Below, one piece after another: positions 8,584 through 18,279 of a stretch of 64,000 nt of DNA. Positions within the stretch are counted from its first letter, which is position 1, and every line of letters begins with the position of its first letter. The stretch comes from Alkalinema pantanalense (GTDB lineage: Bacteria > Cyanobacteriota > Cyanobacteriia > Leptolyngbyales > Leptolyngbyaceae). The position numbers were made by a program, and so were the translations under genes. A model generated the notes under the pieces. That model did no database searches. It was not told the DNA's origin and was given only the letters and a program-made list of their open reading frames with translations. The stretch lies in NCBI RefSeq assembly GCF_050753345.1, contig NZ_JBLZFX010000018.1:1-64000 (forward strand). Direction: 5' to 3'.

Positions 8584-8642
8584 GCCCGCTCCTGATGGCG
8601 GTGGGTTATTGAATTGGTAAACCTCTCAACCTCAGTTGTTCA

Positions 8643-8695
8643 GGCAGATAGAACGATTTCGACGATCGAAATTTAGGGCTCTATCTGCCTTTTTT
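8643..8695 (+). terminator. Intrinsic terminator after the universal stress gene
   Basis: GGCAGATAGA pairs with TCTATCTGCC (10 bp) and is followed by TTTTTT. The loop holds an internal CGATCG stem (ATTTCGACGATCGAAAT). It separates this transcript from the convergent TamB-like gene. Confidence 0.85.
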
Positions 8696-8736
8696 AATGG
8701 GATTTCGATGAATGGGTGGTGTGGCGCGATTGATTA

Positions 8737-11700
8737 TTAGAACCGTGTTTCAAATTCCAGCACAGCCCGATTATCCCCCGAAAAATCGGTCGAACCCCGT
8801 AGCAGTAACTGTTCATTAATCCGATAGCGCAGACCAAACTGAGTGGGTTGATTGCCAGAGGTCAGAATGCGTAACACGGAGGCGGAAACAACGGGGGTAC
8901 CATCGGCGGTGCGGAAAATATCGATCCCAGCCTCCGCCGCGAGTCCCAGCGTCGTAGATTTTTGCCGCTCATCCCCAGTAACTAGGGTGGGGAACAGGCG
9001 AAACTCACTGAAGCCGAGGGCATTGCCGATCGCCCCCTGAATATTTGTCAATAGGGCAGACCCCGCCAGGTTCGCGATGCCCAGGGGACTGTCGCCCCGA
9101 CCCAGCGTATTAATAAATCCCCCGCCGAGGAGGGCGACAATTTCCGTAGGGGTACGGCTGGGGCTACTGGTCAGTTGCAGATTTTCCGATAGTTGGCTGG
9201 CGGGGCCTAGGACGCGGGCTTGAATCCGAATCGTTTGCAGACCGCCCAAGTTGGTCGCGATCGTGGGCGCATCATTAATTTCCGATGTGATGTTATTGGT
9301 GGGAATACGATTGCGCGTGACTTCCGGCACGGATGCAATCAACCGCACATCCAGCGTGGGATCCAGCCCTTTTTCAGGACTAAATTCCGCCCGATTTTTG
9401 TAACCGCGAGCGAGCACAAATTGGGTGGTAAATAAATTCACCTGCCCTGCTTGCAAATCGATGCGGCCATTGGGTTGCAGGTCATTCAACGGGCCGTTGA
9501 GCAGTAAATTTCCCGTGGCCACAAAGTTTAAAATGGGCGCTTTGACAATGCGAATATTATTGCCCAGAGCAAGTTTTAAATTACTAAATTCAAAGGATTG
9601 CTGAGGTTGTGCAGTGGGATCCGTTGCACCGTCAGTGGTGCCCGCCGTGGCCACCGCTTCATCGGAGAGCAAGACTTGTCCATCGGCTAGCCGGATTTCC
9701 CCACCGATTTTGGGGGCGAGGGCGCTGCCGCCTAGAACAACTCGCCCATTGACGCCCCCTTGGTACAGTCCTTTCAGGCTAATGGCGATGCGGCTGAGAT
9801 CGATCGTCAGTGGCGGTTGGCCATTGGCGGCGCGGACTTCTTGGTTGAGATCTGGATCGGGCAGGGGGTTGAAAATGGGTAGTGTTCCCTTCGCCACCAC
9901 TTGGCCTCGGCTGAATTGGCCCGTGAGATTCTCTACATCAATGTGATCTAGGTCAAATTTAATACGACCGTTAACCTCCGTCAGCGGTTCCGGCAATGCC
10001 TGAGCTTGAATTTTAGCTCCGTTTAAAACAATTTCGCCCACAGCCTTGGGTTGGAACAACGTACCGCTGACCGTTAGATTGACCTGGCCTTTGCCCCCAG
10101 CCCAACTGACGGGTTGTCCCAACAGATTCAGCAACGCTAAACCATCATCTTTCACCCGAACTTTCAGATCAATCTCCGAGGAACTTGGGGTAACTTGAGC
10201 GAAGGGTAAGTTTAATGGAATGGGAACATTCCCAGAAATCAGTAATGGTTCCTCTGAGTTGGTCAGAATGGTATTGCTAAAATTAAGACGACCGTCAATG
10301 TAACTGAAGTTACCTCGCGCTGCTTGAATCGGATTGCCATTGAGTAAGCCCTCTGCGAGATTGAGCGATCCAATCAAGTTGGGATTGTCCTTGGTGCCGG
10401 ACAGCGAAACCACCGCATTCAATTTGCCATTAATGCCCAGGGGCTGTCCCCCGATCGCTAAGGGGGTAGGAATAAAGTTTTGAATTTCCTCAACGGGGAG
10501 GTTCTCAATTCTCAACTGACCCGTTTGTTCTTCGCCGCCGAATTGCACAGAAGAAAGGGTAATGCGCGTGTCGCCCGATCGAATTTGGAAGGGTCGCAAC
10601 CCAATTACGCCGTTGTCAAATTCCCCTTGCAGAATCACTTCCTCGGCAACGAGCTTACGATTTTCGATCGTCTCCAATTGCCCTTTACGATTAACAGCTA
10701 AGTACGTGGGATAGGGATGCCACTCCACATTCTTTGCCTTCAGGTCAAATTCCGCCTTGACGCCTGATTTGAGGGAGGCTGACACTTTGATCGTGCCGCC
10801 GAATAACCCCCGCACATCAGCCAACTCCGGCAGCACCAAATTCTCCCGTTCAATGCCCAATTGGGTCAGCCATTGATTAATTTCTGCAAAGCGCTTGAGT
10901 TGGTTTTGAACCGAATCATCCGGTAAGCCCACGGAGGTCGGTTGCAGATCAGTGGCCTTGCTGTAGTTGGGGGGTTGCAGTCCCCGCCCTAAATCACTCA
11001 ATTGGAAAATTTGCGCCGTGCCCAGCACATCCTGGAGCCGTCCGTCGGCAATTTCAATTTCGCCTTCAAATTTGGGATCCGATCGCCAATCCGCCGTGCC
11101 TTTGACTGCATATTGACTGGTGCCAATGCGTTGTTTGTTTCCATCCAACAACGGCAACGACAAGACACTTTTCTCTAAAACTAAACGGTTATTGGCAATG
11201 AAAAAGGGTGCGGATAATTTTTCGCCCACCAATGCACCGACCTTGGGATTGATCGCAATAATTTCTCCCCGTTGGCCGTCGATCGGGTTGCCCGTGCCCA
11301 GTTTCGCCGTAAATTGCTCCGCCCGGAAGGTGCCCGCTTGCAATTGGCTTGCCTGAATTGTGCCACCGTTAATGCGGCCTTGGGCCAAGTTGACCGCCCC
11401 AAAATTCGCCTGCACATCGGCGGCGGCAAAGAGGTTTCCTAGTTTTGGCTGGGCGATCGTCACGGTACCACTGCCTACGGTTTGCCGGGTTAAATCCACC
11501 CCTTGTAAGTTAGCGGTTAACTGCTGGCCTTGGAAGTTGCCCAAACGGGGTTGGGCGATCGCGATCGTTCCCGCATCCAACGTCTGCCGCTGTAAATTCA
11601 AAGCCACATTACCGGACAGCAATCCGCCCAGTTGCAGATTGCCCAATTGCGGTTTTAAGGCAGCCAGGGAAGATTCCAGCCCTAGGTTACGCAACTCGGC

Positions 11701-13974
11701 CAAGGGTACTTGCTGTATCGCCACTTGGAACAGTGAACCGGATTTACGCCCCTCAATTTCCATCGTCCCCCGCTTAACGGAAGCCGTCAGCGGTTGGAAT
11801 TGCCCATCTAGCAGGAGTGCCACCCGATCGCCCGATCCTGCGAGGTTTAATTGCATTCCTCGACCCGTTTGCAGGTTGATTCCCCCCACCATTGGCGCAA
11901 AGGCAATGCCATTGACGACTAAACCGTTAACGCCGACGTTGCCGATCACCGTTGGAGCGGTGGGTGAACCCGTGAGGCGACCGTTAAAATCTGAAGAGCC
12001 TGTAATCTGCGCGATCGGTGGCAGGGCCAGGGGGAGATCGGTAATTTGTACGCCTTGGGCCTGGACGTTGAGATCCAAGCCCGTCAGTTCAGGTTTACCC
12101 GTCAAATTGGCAAAGACGGCCCCCGATGCCCGGAATCCCGGTGCCGTGGCTTGCCGCACGTTAACCTTTTGTCCATCCCAATCAATCTGCGCCACGATCG
12201 GCTGTTTAATGATTGAAATGCCCTCGGAAAAGCGAGTGTCACCCGTCAAACGCAGGGCTTCCGGTCGTAGGTTGGCCAATGCCCCCGTCAGTTGCAGCCG
12301 ACCGCTGAAAATGCCCCGCAGGTCGGACGAAAAGCGATTTAAGGCGATGCCTTCGGTGAGAATATTCAGCGCTAATTTACCATCCGCGATCGTGCCGTCA
12401 ATGTTGGCAATGCCGCCTTCCACCTGGGCGATCGTATTTTGTAATCGAGTGATCGCCCCTTGGATAATCACATCGCCACGGGCCGCGTAGGTCGCATTCG
12501 GGGCTTGCCATTGCATAACGGTGAGGGGATTCGTGAGTGCGCCAGTGACTGTGATGTTGGCATCGACGTTGTTAACTGCAATCGGTAAATCACTACCGCC
12601 ACTGTAAATTCGCCCGATCGGATCGCCAGGAACGTTCTCGGCACGAAACGCGAGATTCAGCCGACCGGGGGCTTTCAAGTCGATCGTGCCGCCACCCGTG
12701 ACTTGTCCGCCCGCTTGGGGCACAGCCAAGACATCGGTTAGCTGCAATTGCGCCGTTTTAGCGTCTAAACGGAAGTCAGCTTTAACCTGTTTTGTTGGCA
12801 CCCGATCGGCCACGACTAATTTAGTATTGCGCGTAGTGCCCGTCAGAATCGGTGCCTCGATCGGCCCGGTTAATTTCACGTCCGCAGCCATTTCCCCGGT
12901 GACGGGTAGGGGAAATTTGATGGCAAAGGTTTTGAAGAAGGTGGGAATCGTGACTGCGGCGACCTTGGCGTTGAGGTTAAAGCCTTTTTCCAAATCCAAC
13001 GTCCCTGCTGCGGTCACGGGAATCTGACCACCGAATAGGGCCTTGGTGGAGCCGAGTTTGATTTCCGTGCCTTGCAGTTGCAGTTCGCCCGTGGCTTTGC
13101 TGATCGGGTAGGGCAGATCGGGAACTTTCAAGGTCACATCTTTGAAGGTGGCGGTTCCGTTCAAGCTCGGTAACTTTTTCCCCGGTCGTAGCTCGATGCG
13201 AAGATTCCCATCGCCGCGCCCCACCGGAAGATCGATCGGTAACCGAATCAGGTTATCGACTTCGCTGAGCAGGTAGTTCTGGCCGCGCACCTGGAGGTTG
13301 GTTTCCACGCCCACCTCTTTGATGCTGCGGGATTGGCCTTCTAGTTGAAATTTACCTTCGCTGCGAGATTCACCCGCGACTTCGTAGGAAAATTGGCGGT
13401 TATTGTCAAAAATCTCAACTTTACCGTTCAGATCGTTGAGGTAGATCGATCGGCGCTTTTTCCCTTTTTCCGGGGAGGGAGAGAGTTCAACCTGGGCATT
13501 TTGCAGTTTAATTTTGGACAATTCCACCTTGACGGGCGGTTCTTCCTTCGATTCCTCAATCTCGGTTGTGACCCAGACCCCCGGCTTCGTTTCATCCAAA
13601 AATGCCGTTGGGCTAATCAGCGTTAAATTTAATTTCAGCTTGCGCGTCCAGAGGGTTTTCCAGAGGTCAAAACCCACTTCGATCGCTTCCACCGTGGCGG
13701 TGTCGGCATCGGTGGGGGTGGCAGGCAATGCACTGGGGCCAATCCTGAGTCCCGTCAATGAATACCGTTCCAGCTTTCCGACTTGAATGGGGCGCTTGAG
13801 TTGGCGACTCAGTTCCCGCTGAACTAGGGGCGTTAAATCTTGTTTGATGAAGCGATCGACGGCCCACAGCCCAACGCCAGCAACGGTGACTAGCCCTAGG
13901 GGAACGACAAACCGCCGCCAATGCCTGCGTCGAGGTTGGGGAACGTGGTCCTGGCCTGGATCGTCGTGGGTCAT
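8737..13974 (-). CDS. TamB-like translocation/assembly module protein (DUF490)
   Basis: 1745 residues. A short basic cytoplasmic start is followed by one membrane segment ('FVVPLGLVTVAGVGLWAV', near residues 23-40), then about 1400 residues of repetitive beta-strand sequence rich in Gly, Leu, Asn and Thr, as expected for the long beta-taco groove of AsmA/TamB proteins. The last 300 residues are the TamB (DUF490) domain and end '...FSGDNRAVLEFETRF' with a terminal aromatic residue. Such proteins span the periplasm and are linked to lipid transport or outer-membrane protein assembly. The gene stands alone, with no Omp85/TamA gene beside it. Long frames on the other strand (such as 11360-12490) are composition shadows. 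Confidence 0.92.
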   Translation of the reverse strand: MTHDDPGQDHVPQPRRRHWRRFVVPLGLVTVAGVGLWAVDRFIKQDLTPLVQRELSRQLKRPIQVGKLERYSLTGLRIGPSALPATPTDADTATVEAIEVGFDLWKTLWTRKLKLNLTLISPTAFLDETKPGVWVTTEIEESKEEPPVKVELSKIKLQNAQVELSPSPEKGKKRRSIYLNDLNGKVEIFDNNRQFSYEVAGESRSEGKFQLEGQSRSIKEVGVETNLQVRGQNYLLSEVDNLIRLPIDLPVGRGDGNLRIELRPGKKLPSLNGTATFKDVTLKVPDLPYPISKATGELQLQGTEIKLGSTKALFGGQIPVTAAGTLDLEKGFNLNAKVAAVTIPTFFKTFAIKFPLPVTGEMAADVKLTGPIEAPILTGTTRNTKLVVADRVPTKQVKADFRLDAKTAQLQLTDVLAVPQAGGQVTGGGTIDLKAPGRLNLAFRAENVPGDPIGRIYSGGSDLPIAVNNVDANITVTGALTNPLTVMQWQAPNATYAARGDVIIQGAITRLQNTIAQVEGGIANIDGTIADGKLALNILTEGIALNRFSSDLRGIFSGRLQLTGALANLRPEALRLTGDTRFSEGISIIKQPIVAQIDWDGQKVNVRQATAPGFRASGAVFANLTGKPELTGLDLNVQAQGVQITDLPLALPPIAQITGSSDFNGRLTGSPTAPTVIGNVGVNGLVVNGIAFAPMVGGINLQTGRGMQLNLAGSGDRVALLLDGQFQPLTASVKRGTMEIEGRKSGSLFQVAIQQVPLAELRNLGLESSLAALKPQLGNLQLGGLLSGNVALNLQRQTLDAGTIAIAQPRLGNFQGQQLTANLQGVDLTRQTVGSGTVTIAQPKLGNLFAAADVQANFGAVNLAQGRINGGTIQASQLQAGTFRAEQFTAKLGTGNPIDGQRGEIIAINPKVGALVGEKLSAPFFIANNRLVLEKSVLSLPLLDGNKQRIGTSQYAVKGTADWRSDPKFEGEIEIADGRLQDVLGTAQIFQLSDLGRGLQPPNYSKATDLQPTSVGLPDDSVQNQLKRFAEINQWLTQLGIERENLVLPELADVRGLFGGTIKVSASLKSGVKAEFDLKAKNVEWHPYPTYLAVNRKGQLETIENRKLVAEEVILQGEFDNGVIGLRPFQIRSGDTRITLSSVQFGGEEQTGQLRIENLPVEEIQNFIPTPLAIGGQPLGINGKLNAVVSLSGTKDNPNLIGSLNLAEGLLNGNPIQAARGNFSYIDGRLNFSNTILTNSEEPLLISGNVPIPLNLPFAQVTPSSSEIDLKVRVKDDGLALLNLLGQPVSWAGGKGQVNLTVSGTLFQPKAVGEIVLNGAKIQAQALPEPLTEVNGRIKFDLDHIDVENLTGQFSRGQVVAKGTLPIFNPLPDPDLNQEVRAANGQPPLTIDLSRIAISLKGLYQGGVNGRVVLGGSALAPKIGGEIRLADGQVLLSDEAVATAGTTDGATDPTAQPQQSFEFSNLKLALGNNIRIVKAPILNFVATGNLLLNGPLNDLQPNGRIDLQAGQVNLFTTQFVLARGYKNRAEFSPEKGLDPTLDVRLIASVPEVTRNRIPTNNITSEINDAPTIATNLGGLQTIRIQARVLGPASQLSENLQLTSSPSRTPTEIVALLGGGFINTLGRGDSPLGIANLAGSALLTNIQGAIGNALGFSEFRLFPTLVTGDERQKSTTLGLAAEAGIDIFRTADGTPVVSASVLRILTSGNQPTQFGLRYRINEQLLLRGSTDFSGDNRAVLEFETRF

Positions 13975-14234
13975 AGGAACGGTGGGGGCTGGCTATCGGC
14001 AAGCTTCATGTTGCCTATATATAGTTAACATACCTGACGCCATTTCGCTGGATGAGTTTCGCAGAAGACGGGAAGTCCACCTGGGGAGGGAGGGTTTTGG
14101 CCTGACCGATCGGGGCTAATTGGCGAGAAATCTGCTCTTACGGATCCGTCTCTTGCCGATCCATCCATCCTTCTGTCCCCGTCATGAAGTAACCTGATAA
14201 AGAAATCTACAGAAATTTTGAGTGTCGGTTAGCT

Positions 14235-14654
14235 ATGCGTGTCTTCGTTTTACTTTTCAATGCCGGAACAGATAACGAAGGACTTCATTCGATCGATCTG
14301 GGTGGCCAGAACATTGTTTTGATGTTTGAGGAGGAAGATGATGCGACGCGCTATGCATTGATGCTGGAGGCGCAGGATTTTCCGGAGGCGTCGGTGGAGG
14401 CGTTTCCCCAGGAGGAAATTGAGGAGTTTTGTCGAGATGCGGGTTATGACTGCCGCTTGATTCCGCAAAATTTCCGGCCTGCTAATGAGTTTGAGCGCTT
14501 GCTGTTGGCTCCGCCGGAGCAGAATCGTGATGGTTTTGATTGGTCTGCGGAAGGGCCTGGGGCGGAGCCGACGGGGGCAACGTCGGATGATCCGGAGGAG
14601 ATGAGCCGGGACGAGCTAGAGGCCATGCGGCGACGCCTAGAGGGCTTGCTGTAG
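14235..14654 (+). CDS. DUF3110 domain protein
   Basis: 139 residues. The N-terminal 85 residues match the small cyanobacterial/plastid DUF3110 domain: 'MRVFVLLFNAGTDNEGLHSI', then 'VLMFEEEDDATRYALMLEAQ' and 'EIEEFCRDAGYDCRLI'. The C-terminal 50 residues are acidic and low in complexity (PEEMSRDELEAMRRRLEGLL). Biochemical function is unknown; it is probably soluble. It lies 63 bases upstream of murQ on the same strand and could be co-transcribed with it. Confidence 0.8.
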   Translation: MRVFVLLFNAGTDNEGLHSIDLGGQNIVLMFEEEDDATRYALMLEAQDFPEASVEAFPQEEIEEFCRDAGYDCRLIPQNFRPANEFERLLLAPPEQNRDGFDWSAEGPGAEPTGATSDDPEEMSRDELEAMRRRLEGLL

Positions 14655-14717
14655 GTCAGGGTTTCAGGAATTCAGGAATTGCGGTAGGCCGGGATGGTCG
14701 TTGGGAGAGGATGGGCT

Positions 14718-15632
14718 ATGGAAACGCGCGGACATTTGCTGACGGAACAAATTAATCCGAAGAGTGCCAACTTGGATCAGTTGTCTGCGTTGGAAATTGT
14801 CGATGTCTTCAACCAAGAAGACGCCCAGACGATCGCGGCAATCGCCCAGGCGCGGGAGGCGCTGGCGGAGGCGATCGATCGCATTGCCAATGCGTTGCGC
14901 CAGGGGGGACGGTTGTTTTACATTGGCGCGGGAACCAGTGGTCGCTTAGGGGTGCTGGATGCGTCAGAATGTCCGCCCACCTTTTGCACGCCGCCGGAGA
15001 TGGTGCAGGGTCTGATCGCAGGGGGCGCAGCGGCCTTGGTGAAAAGCTCGGAAGGGCTGGAGGATCGGGCCGATGATGGTGCGGCGGCGATCGCGGAACG
15101 GGAGTTGGGCGATCGGGATGTACTGGTGGGCATTGCCGCTGGGGGCACGACACCCTATGTCCATGGTGCGCTGGCGGAGGCAAGGCGGCGCGGGGCCACG
15201 ACGATGTTTATGGCTTGTGTGCCCCAAGAGCAGGTGCAGGCGGCGGTGGATGTGGATATTCGCCTGCTGGTGGGGCCGGAGGTGCTGGCGGGGTCTACGC
15301 GGCTCAAGTCGGGGACGGTGACGAAGATGGCGTTGAATATCCTTTCGACGGGGGCGATGGTGCGGCTGGGCAAGGTCTATGGTAACCGCATGGTGGATGT
15401 GGCGGTGACGAATACGAAGTTGCACGATCGGGCGTTGCGGATTTTGACGGATTTGGCGGGGGTCGATCGGGCGACGGCAGATGAGTTACTGGTACGCAGT
15501 GGGCAGTCGGTAAAGTTGGCGCTGTTGATGCATTGGACGGGATTGGAAAGGGAAGCAGGAGAAGCATTGTTAGCGGAAACCCAGGGGGATCTTCGCAGTG
15601 CGATCGGGCAACACGAGCAAGCGAGTCCTTGA
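14718..15632 (+). CDS. murQ: N-acetylmuramic acid 6-phosphate etherase
   Basis: 304 residues from ATG 14718, chosen over 14694 because GGGAGAGGA sits eight bases upstream and the protein then begins 'METRGHLLTEQINPKS', the usual MurQ start. The SIS-domain signatures are present: 'IGAGTSGRLGVLDASECPPT', 'VGIAAGGTTPYVHGAL', 'LAGSTRLKSGTVTKMALN' and 'GKVYGNRMVDVAVTNTKL'. The enzyme cleaves the lactyl ether of MurNAc-6-phosphate in the cytoplasm to give GlcNAc-6-phosphate and lactate, a step in cell-wall recycling. Codon use is strongly GC-rich compared with the AT-rich region that begins right after the stop. Confidence 0.95.
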   Translation: METRGHLLTEQINPKSANLDQLSALEIVDVFNQEDAQTIAAIAQAREALAEAIDRIANALRQGGRLFYIGAGTSGRLGVLDASECPPTFCTPPEMVQGLIAGGAAALVKSSEGLEDRADDGAAAIAERELGDRDVLVGIAAGGTTPYVHGALAEARRRGATTMFMACVPQEQVQAAVDVDIRLLVGPEVLAGSTRLKSGTVTKMALNILSTGAMVRLGKVYGNRMVDVAVTNTKLHDRALRILTDLAGVDRATADELLVRSGQSVKLALLMHWTGLEREAGEALLAETQGDLRSAIGQHEQASP

Positions 15633-16086
15633 AACATCAAGCTTGCACGAGAAGGGCAAATCTAAGCAGTGTTTCGTTGTTAATTTTTTGTGTAACCTTT
15701 GTAGCAATCTTTGCGCTGTACTTAGGTATCTGCACTGCACGCCAAGAAGCTGTCCTTTGTTCGTTTCTAACATTAAAGTATTTCTTCAGTTACAACTATC
15801 CAGAATTTAGCTTCTTCATTATTTTCTTAGGGCATATTGCATAGGAAATGTCTTTATTAATGGGGACAGAGTACTACGCTTGGGTACGATCGCTCCAACA
15901 CAATCTTTCAAAGCAATTTTCAACTATACATGGTGGACAAAAAGTACGTTTGTACTTATATTGAAGGGGGTGATTCCGCTACCTAATTTTTTTGTGATCG
16001 CTACTCAAAAAAACTAACTTCTTGCATCAGTTTTCAGATTTTTTTTGTCCTATTTATGGGAAGTGATCTTTCCCAGGAGATTTCCT
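15633..16086. other. Boundary of an AT-rich accessory patch
   Basis: No recognisable gene. Base composition drops sharply just after murQ and stays AT-rich to about 18.9 kb. Frames crossing here (for example 15533-15844) show no domain. The segment holds the promoter of the small gene at 16087 and may mark an insertion boundary; I did not find a flanking direct repeat by eye. Confidence 0.4.
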
Positions 16087-16335
16087 ATGCTGAATAGTAA
16101 TCAGATGGGTTCCAACCAACAACAGTCAGGTACTAATTCTGAAATGCTTAAATTACTTAGAAAACCACTTTCGACTCATACCCCAACTTCTCGCCAAGAA
16201 GCAATTAAGCAAATTGAACTTGAAATTGCTCATGTTCAAACATTAGAAGGAAAAGAAGCCTTAGAACTAGTGGGAGTAAATCCTAGAGAGTTTCTAGCAC
16301 TTCTTTACGAAACTCGTAACTATCTTCTGGGCTGA
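16087..16335 (+). CDS. Small hypothetical protein (82 aa)
   Basis: ATG 16087 is preceded by CAGGAGA at a good distance, so it is preferred over the in-frame start at 16045. The protein has a polar Gln/Asn/Ser-rich lead ('MLNSNQMGSNQQQSGTNSEM') and then a helical stretch with 'PTSRQEAIKQIELEIAHVQT' and 'ELVGVNPREFLALLYETRNY'. No known domain is recognised. It lies upstream of another small + strand gene (52-base gap), so the two are probably one transcript. AT-rich coding sequence unlike the genes to the left suggests acquisition. Confidence 0.55.
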   Translation: MLNSNQMGSNQQQSGTNSEMLKLLRKPLSTHTPTSRQEAIKQIELEIAHVQTLEGKEALELVGVNPREFLALLYETRNYLLG

Positions 16336-16386
16336 AAAATCCATATTTTAGCCTTGGCTCCAGTCTTAGCGAGAGGTTCAATAACT

Positions 16387-16650
16387 ATGAACAAATGTGA
16401 TGCAATTTTTCAGGAAATGCACCAAAAGATTCTGACTACTATGGAAAGTAGTATGACAGTTCCTCCTGAGTTACCAATTTATGCTCAATTCCAACCGTAT
16501 ATATCTCGAGGCACACAATTTTATCTGAGTGAGGAAGAACGTTCTTATTGTATTAACGAGCTAAAAACTATAGTGAGTAAGTATAGTAATGATTATGAAT
16601 TTGCATCAGCATTACCTTTCTATAAAGCCGCTCTTTCTGTTTTAGAATAG
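16387..16650 (+). CDS. Small hypothetical protein (87 aa)
   Basis: ATG 16387 follows a GAGAGG about ten bases upstream and is preferred over 16354. The soluble, mostly helical protein has 'NKCDAIFQEMHQKILTTMES' at the start and 'LSEEERSYCINELKTIVSKY' in the middle. No family is recognised. It converges on the minus-strand membrane gene ending at 16657, with only six bases between the two stops, so the pairs read toward each other tightly. Confidence 0.55.
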   Translation: MNKCDAIFQEMHQKILTTMESSMTVPPELPIYAQFQPYISRGTQFYLSEEERSYCINELKTIVSKYSNDYEFASALPFYKAALSVLE

Positions 16651-16656
16651 AAATTA

Positions 16657-17172
16657 TTAAGAAGAAGTTTTATTGAAATCTTGACGAATACGCTGAGCTA
16701 TTTGTTGTCGTTGTTTTAATTGAAACTCCATATTTTGCTCTGAAAGAAGGTGTTCAATGATAAAAACAGAGCGGTCTCTTGATTGTAATGCACTTGCTCT
16801 TAATCTATCAATTCGATCACGTTCTTCTTGGTTTAAAGTTTCATCGTGTTTCTGATCATCCCTCTTAAGGCCTTGATCTATCTTTGCAATAATCTTTTCA
16901 TACCTACTAATAGTTCTTGTAATACCTTCAGATATTACTCTAGATTTCGTTAATGCCTCTTGTTCTAAATATTTTACTTTCTCAGCATGCATCGATTCAA
17001 AGAAATTACCATTTTTGCTATCCTCTAAATCAGAAGCTTGATCATTGGAAAAGTCATCTAGAACAAGGTTTTCAGTTTTCTCATTTTTCTGTAAGGCGTT
17101 GCATGCAATTATTACACTGTTTGCTGCTACAAAAAGAATTAATAATTGAATAATCATTACTCCAAATAGCAT
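16657..17172 (-). CDS. Membrane-anchored coiled-coil protein (171 aa)
   Basis: One N-terminal helix ('VMIIQLLILFVAANSVIIAC', residues about 5-24) is followed by a charged helical body. The stretch from about 65 to 165 has heptad-like spacing, many Glu/Lys/Arg/Gln, and few Gly or Pro, so a coiled coil is likely. The short N-terminus before the helix suggests the body may be outside or inside depending on orientation, which I cannot decide. No domain is recognised. It is 43 bases downstream of another membrane coiled-coil gene and is probably its operon partner. Confidence 0.6.
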   Translation of the reverse strand: MLFGVMIIQLLILFVAANSVIIACNALQKNEKTENLVLDDFSNDQASDLEDSKNGNFFESMHAEKVKYLEQEALTKSRVISEGITRTISRYEKIIAKIDQGLKRDDQKHDETLNQEERDRIDRLRASALQSRDRSVFIIEHLLSEQNMEFQLKQRQQIAQRIRQDFNKTSS

Positions 17173-17215
17173 AATCTCTTCCCCCTAAAATAGGCTATGC
17201 AAAATCTATTCAAGT

Positions 17216-18235
17216 TTAAGCGCTCTCAAGTTCTTTTAAGCGACTATTAATCACTTGAATTTCTTCATAATCCAATGTTGATGCTTTAGTAATGTAATTA
17301 TTTACTCTGTCGACCAACAGTCTTCTTATTTTTTTATGTCTCTGTTGATCGTCACTAGACAGTTCTTGTTTCTCAATTTCACCTAAAAGTTGTTCAAGCA
17401 TACTACATAAAGATTTTAATTCCTCTTTCAATTGGTTGTTAATATCTTTTTCACCCTCAACATCTTGAAGAAGATTACTTAAGATGCAAATTCCTCTACT
17501 CTTTTCTTGCAAAGCAATTGGATAGCTTAGGTGGCTTCCTTCTAAAGCCATTTCTGACGTAATAGTTGTCAATTCATACTCTAGCCACTGAATTATTCGA
17601 TTCAGACTATTAACTTGGTGATGGATTGCTACAACGATTTTCTGTTGCTCCTGCTGTTCTCGTTTAAATCGATCTTGTTGTCGATACACTTTCCTTAATT
17701 CCAGATTCAGCAATTTTTCCATTGCATTTTTTACGAGTTCTCGATCTTGCTCTCTAGAAAATATATTTGCAAAAAAATTAATGCCAAATACAGCTAGAGC
17801 AATTGTTGCAACTGTTCCTAATAGTGCAAAAAATACTGTGATTAGTAAATCCTTATTGTAGTTCTTGGAAAATTCTAACAATTCTTTCTCTGTAGATTTT
17901 GAATCAGTTATATTTTGAGATCCTTGAGCTTTATCTAACTGTAGGGTCTGCAGTTGTTGGCTAAAAGCTAGAACATCCTGTTTTAGGTCTTTAGATTGCT
18001 CTAATATTTTAGATGCTTTGACTATTTGATCAAATAATTGGTAATTTTCTTGCTCAATCTTTTCAATTTTAGCATTTAACTGTTTAACTTGATTGTTAAC
18101 AGAGTTAATCTGATCGAACAACACAATACTTCCCGAAATAACCATTGCCAAGCAAAGAGCGGTTAATTTCCACAGTGAGTTTTTCCCAGTCAAACGTTGG
18201 AACACGTTGTGATAATGTTGCGCTAAGCTCATCAC
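17216..18235 (-). CDS. Two-helix membrane coiled-coil protein (339 aa)
   Basis: Layout: cytoplasmic lead, membrane helix near residues 23-42 ('LTALCLAMVISGSIVLFD'), coiled coil of about 85 residues, second membrane helix near 130-155 ('LITVFFALLGTVATIALAVF'), then about 180 residues with heptad character ('LNLELRKVYRQQDRFKREQQ'). The segment between the helices would be periplasmic, and the long C-terminal arm cytoplasmic. No enzymatic motif and no known family. It sits between a zinc-ribbon/HTH gene (44 bases upstream) and a second membrane coiled-coil gene (43 bases downstream), all on the minus strand and all AT-rich, so a three-gene operon is likely. Confidence 0.6.
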   Translation of the reverse strand: MMSLAQHYHNVFQRLTGKNSLWKLTALCLAMVISGSIVLFDQINSVNNQVKQLNAKIEKIEQENYQLFDQIVKASKILEQSKDLKQDVLAFSQQLQTLQLDKAQGSQNITDSKSTEKELLEFSKNYNKDLLITVFFALLGTVATIALAVFGINFFANIFSREQDRELVKNAMEKLLNLELRKVYRQQDRFKREQQEQQKIVVAIHHQVNSLNRIIQWLEYELTTITSEMALEGSHLSYPIALQEKSRGICILSNLLQDVEGEKDINNQLKEELKSLCSMLEQLLGEIEKQELSSDDQQRHKKIRRLLVDRVNNYITKASTLDYEEIQVINSRLKELESA

Positions 18236-18279
18236 TATGCACCTAAATATTTTCTATTCTTCTAGTAAATCATGAATCT

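Noticed and set aside
11360..12490. 376-codon plus-strand frame
   Set aside because: Lies entirely antisense inside the TamB-like gene, with Pro/Arg-rich composition from the complementary strand; a shadow.
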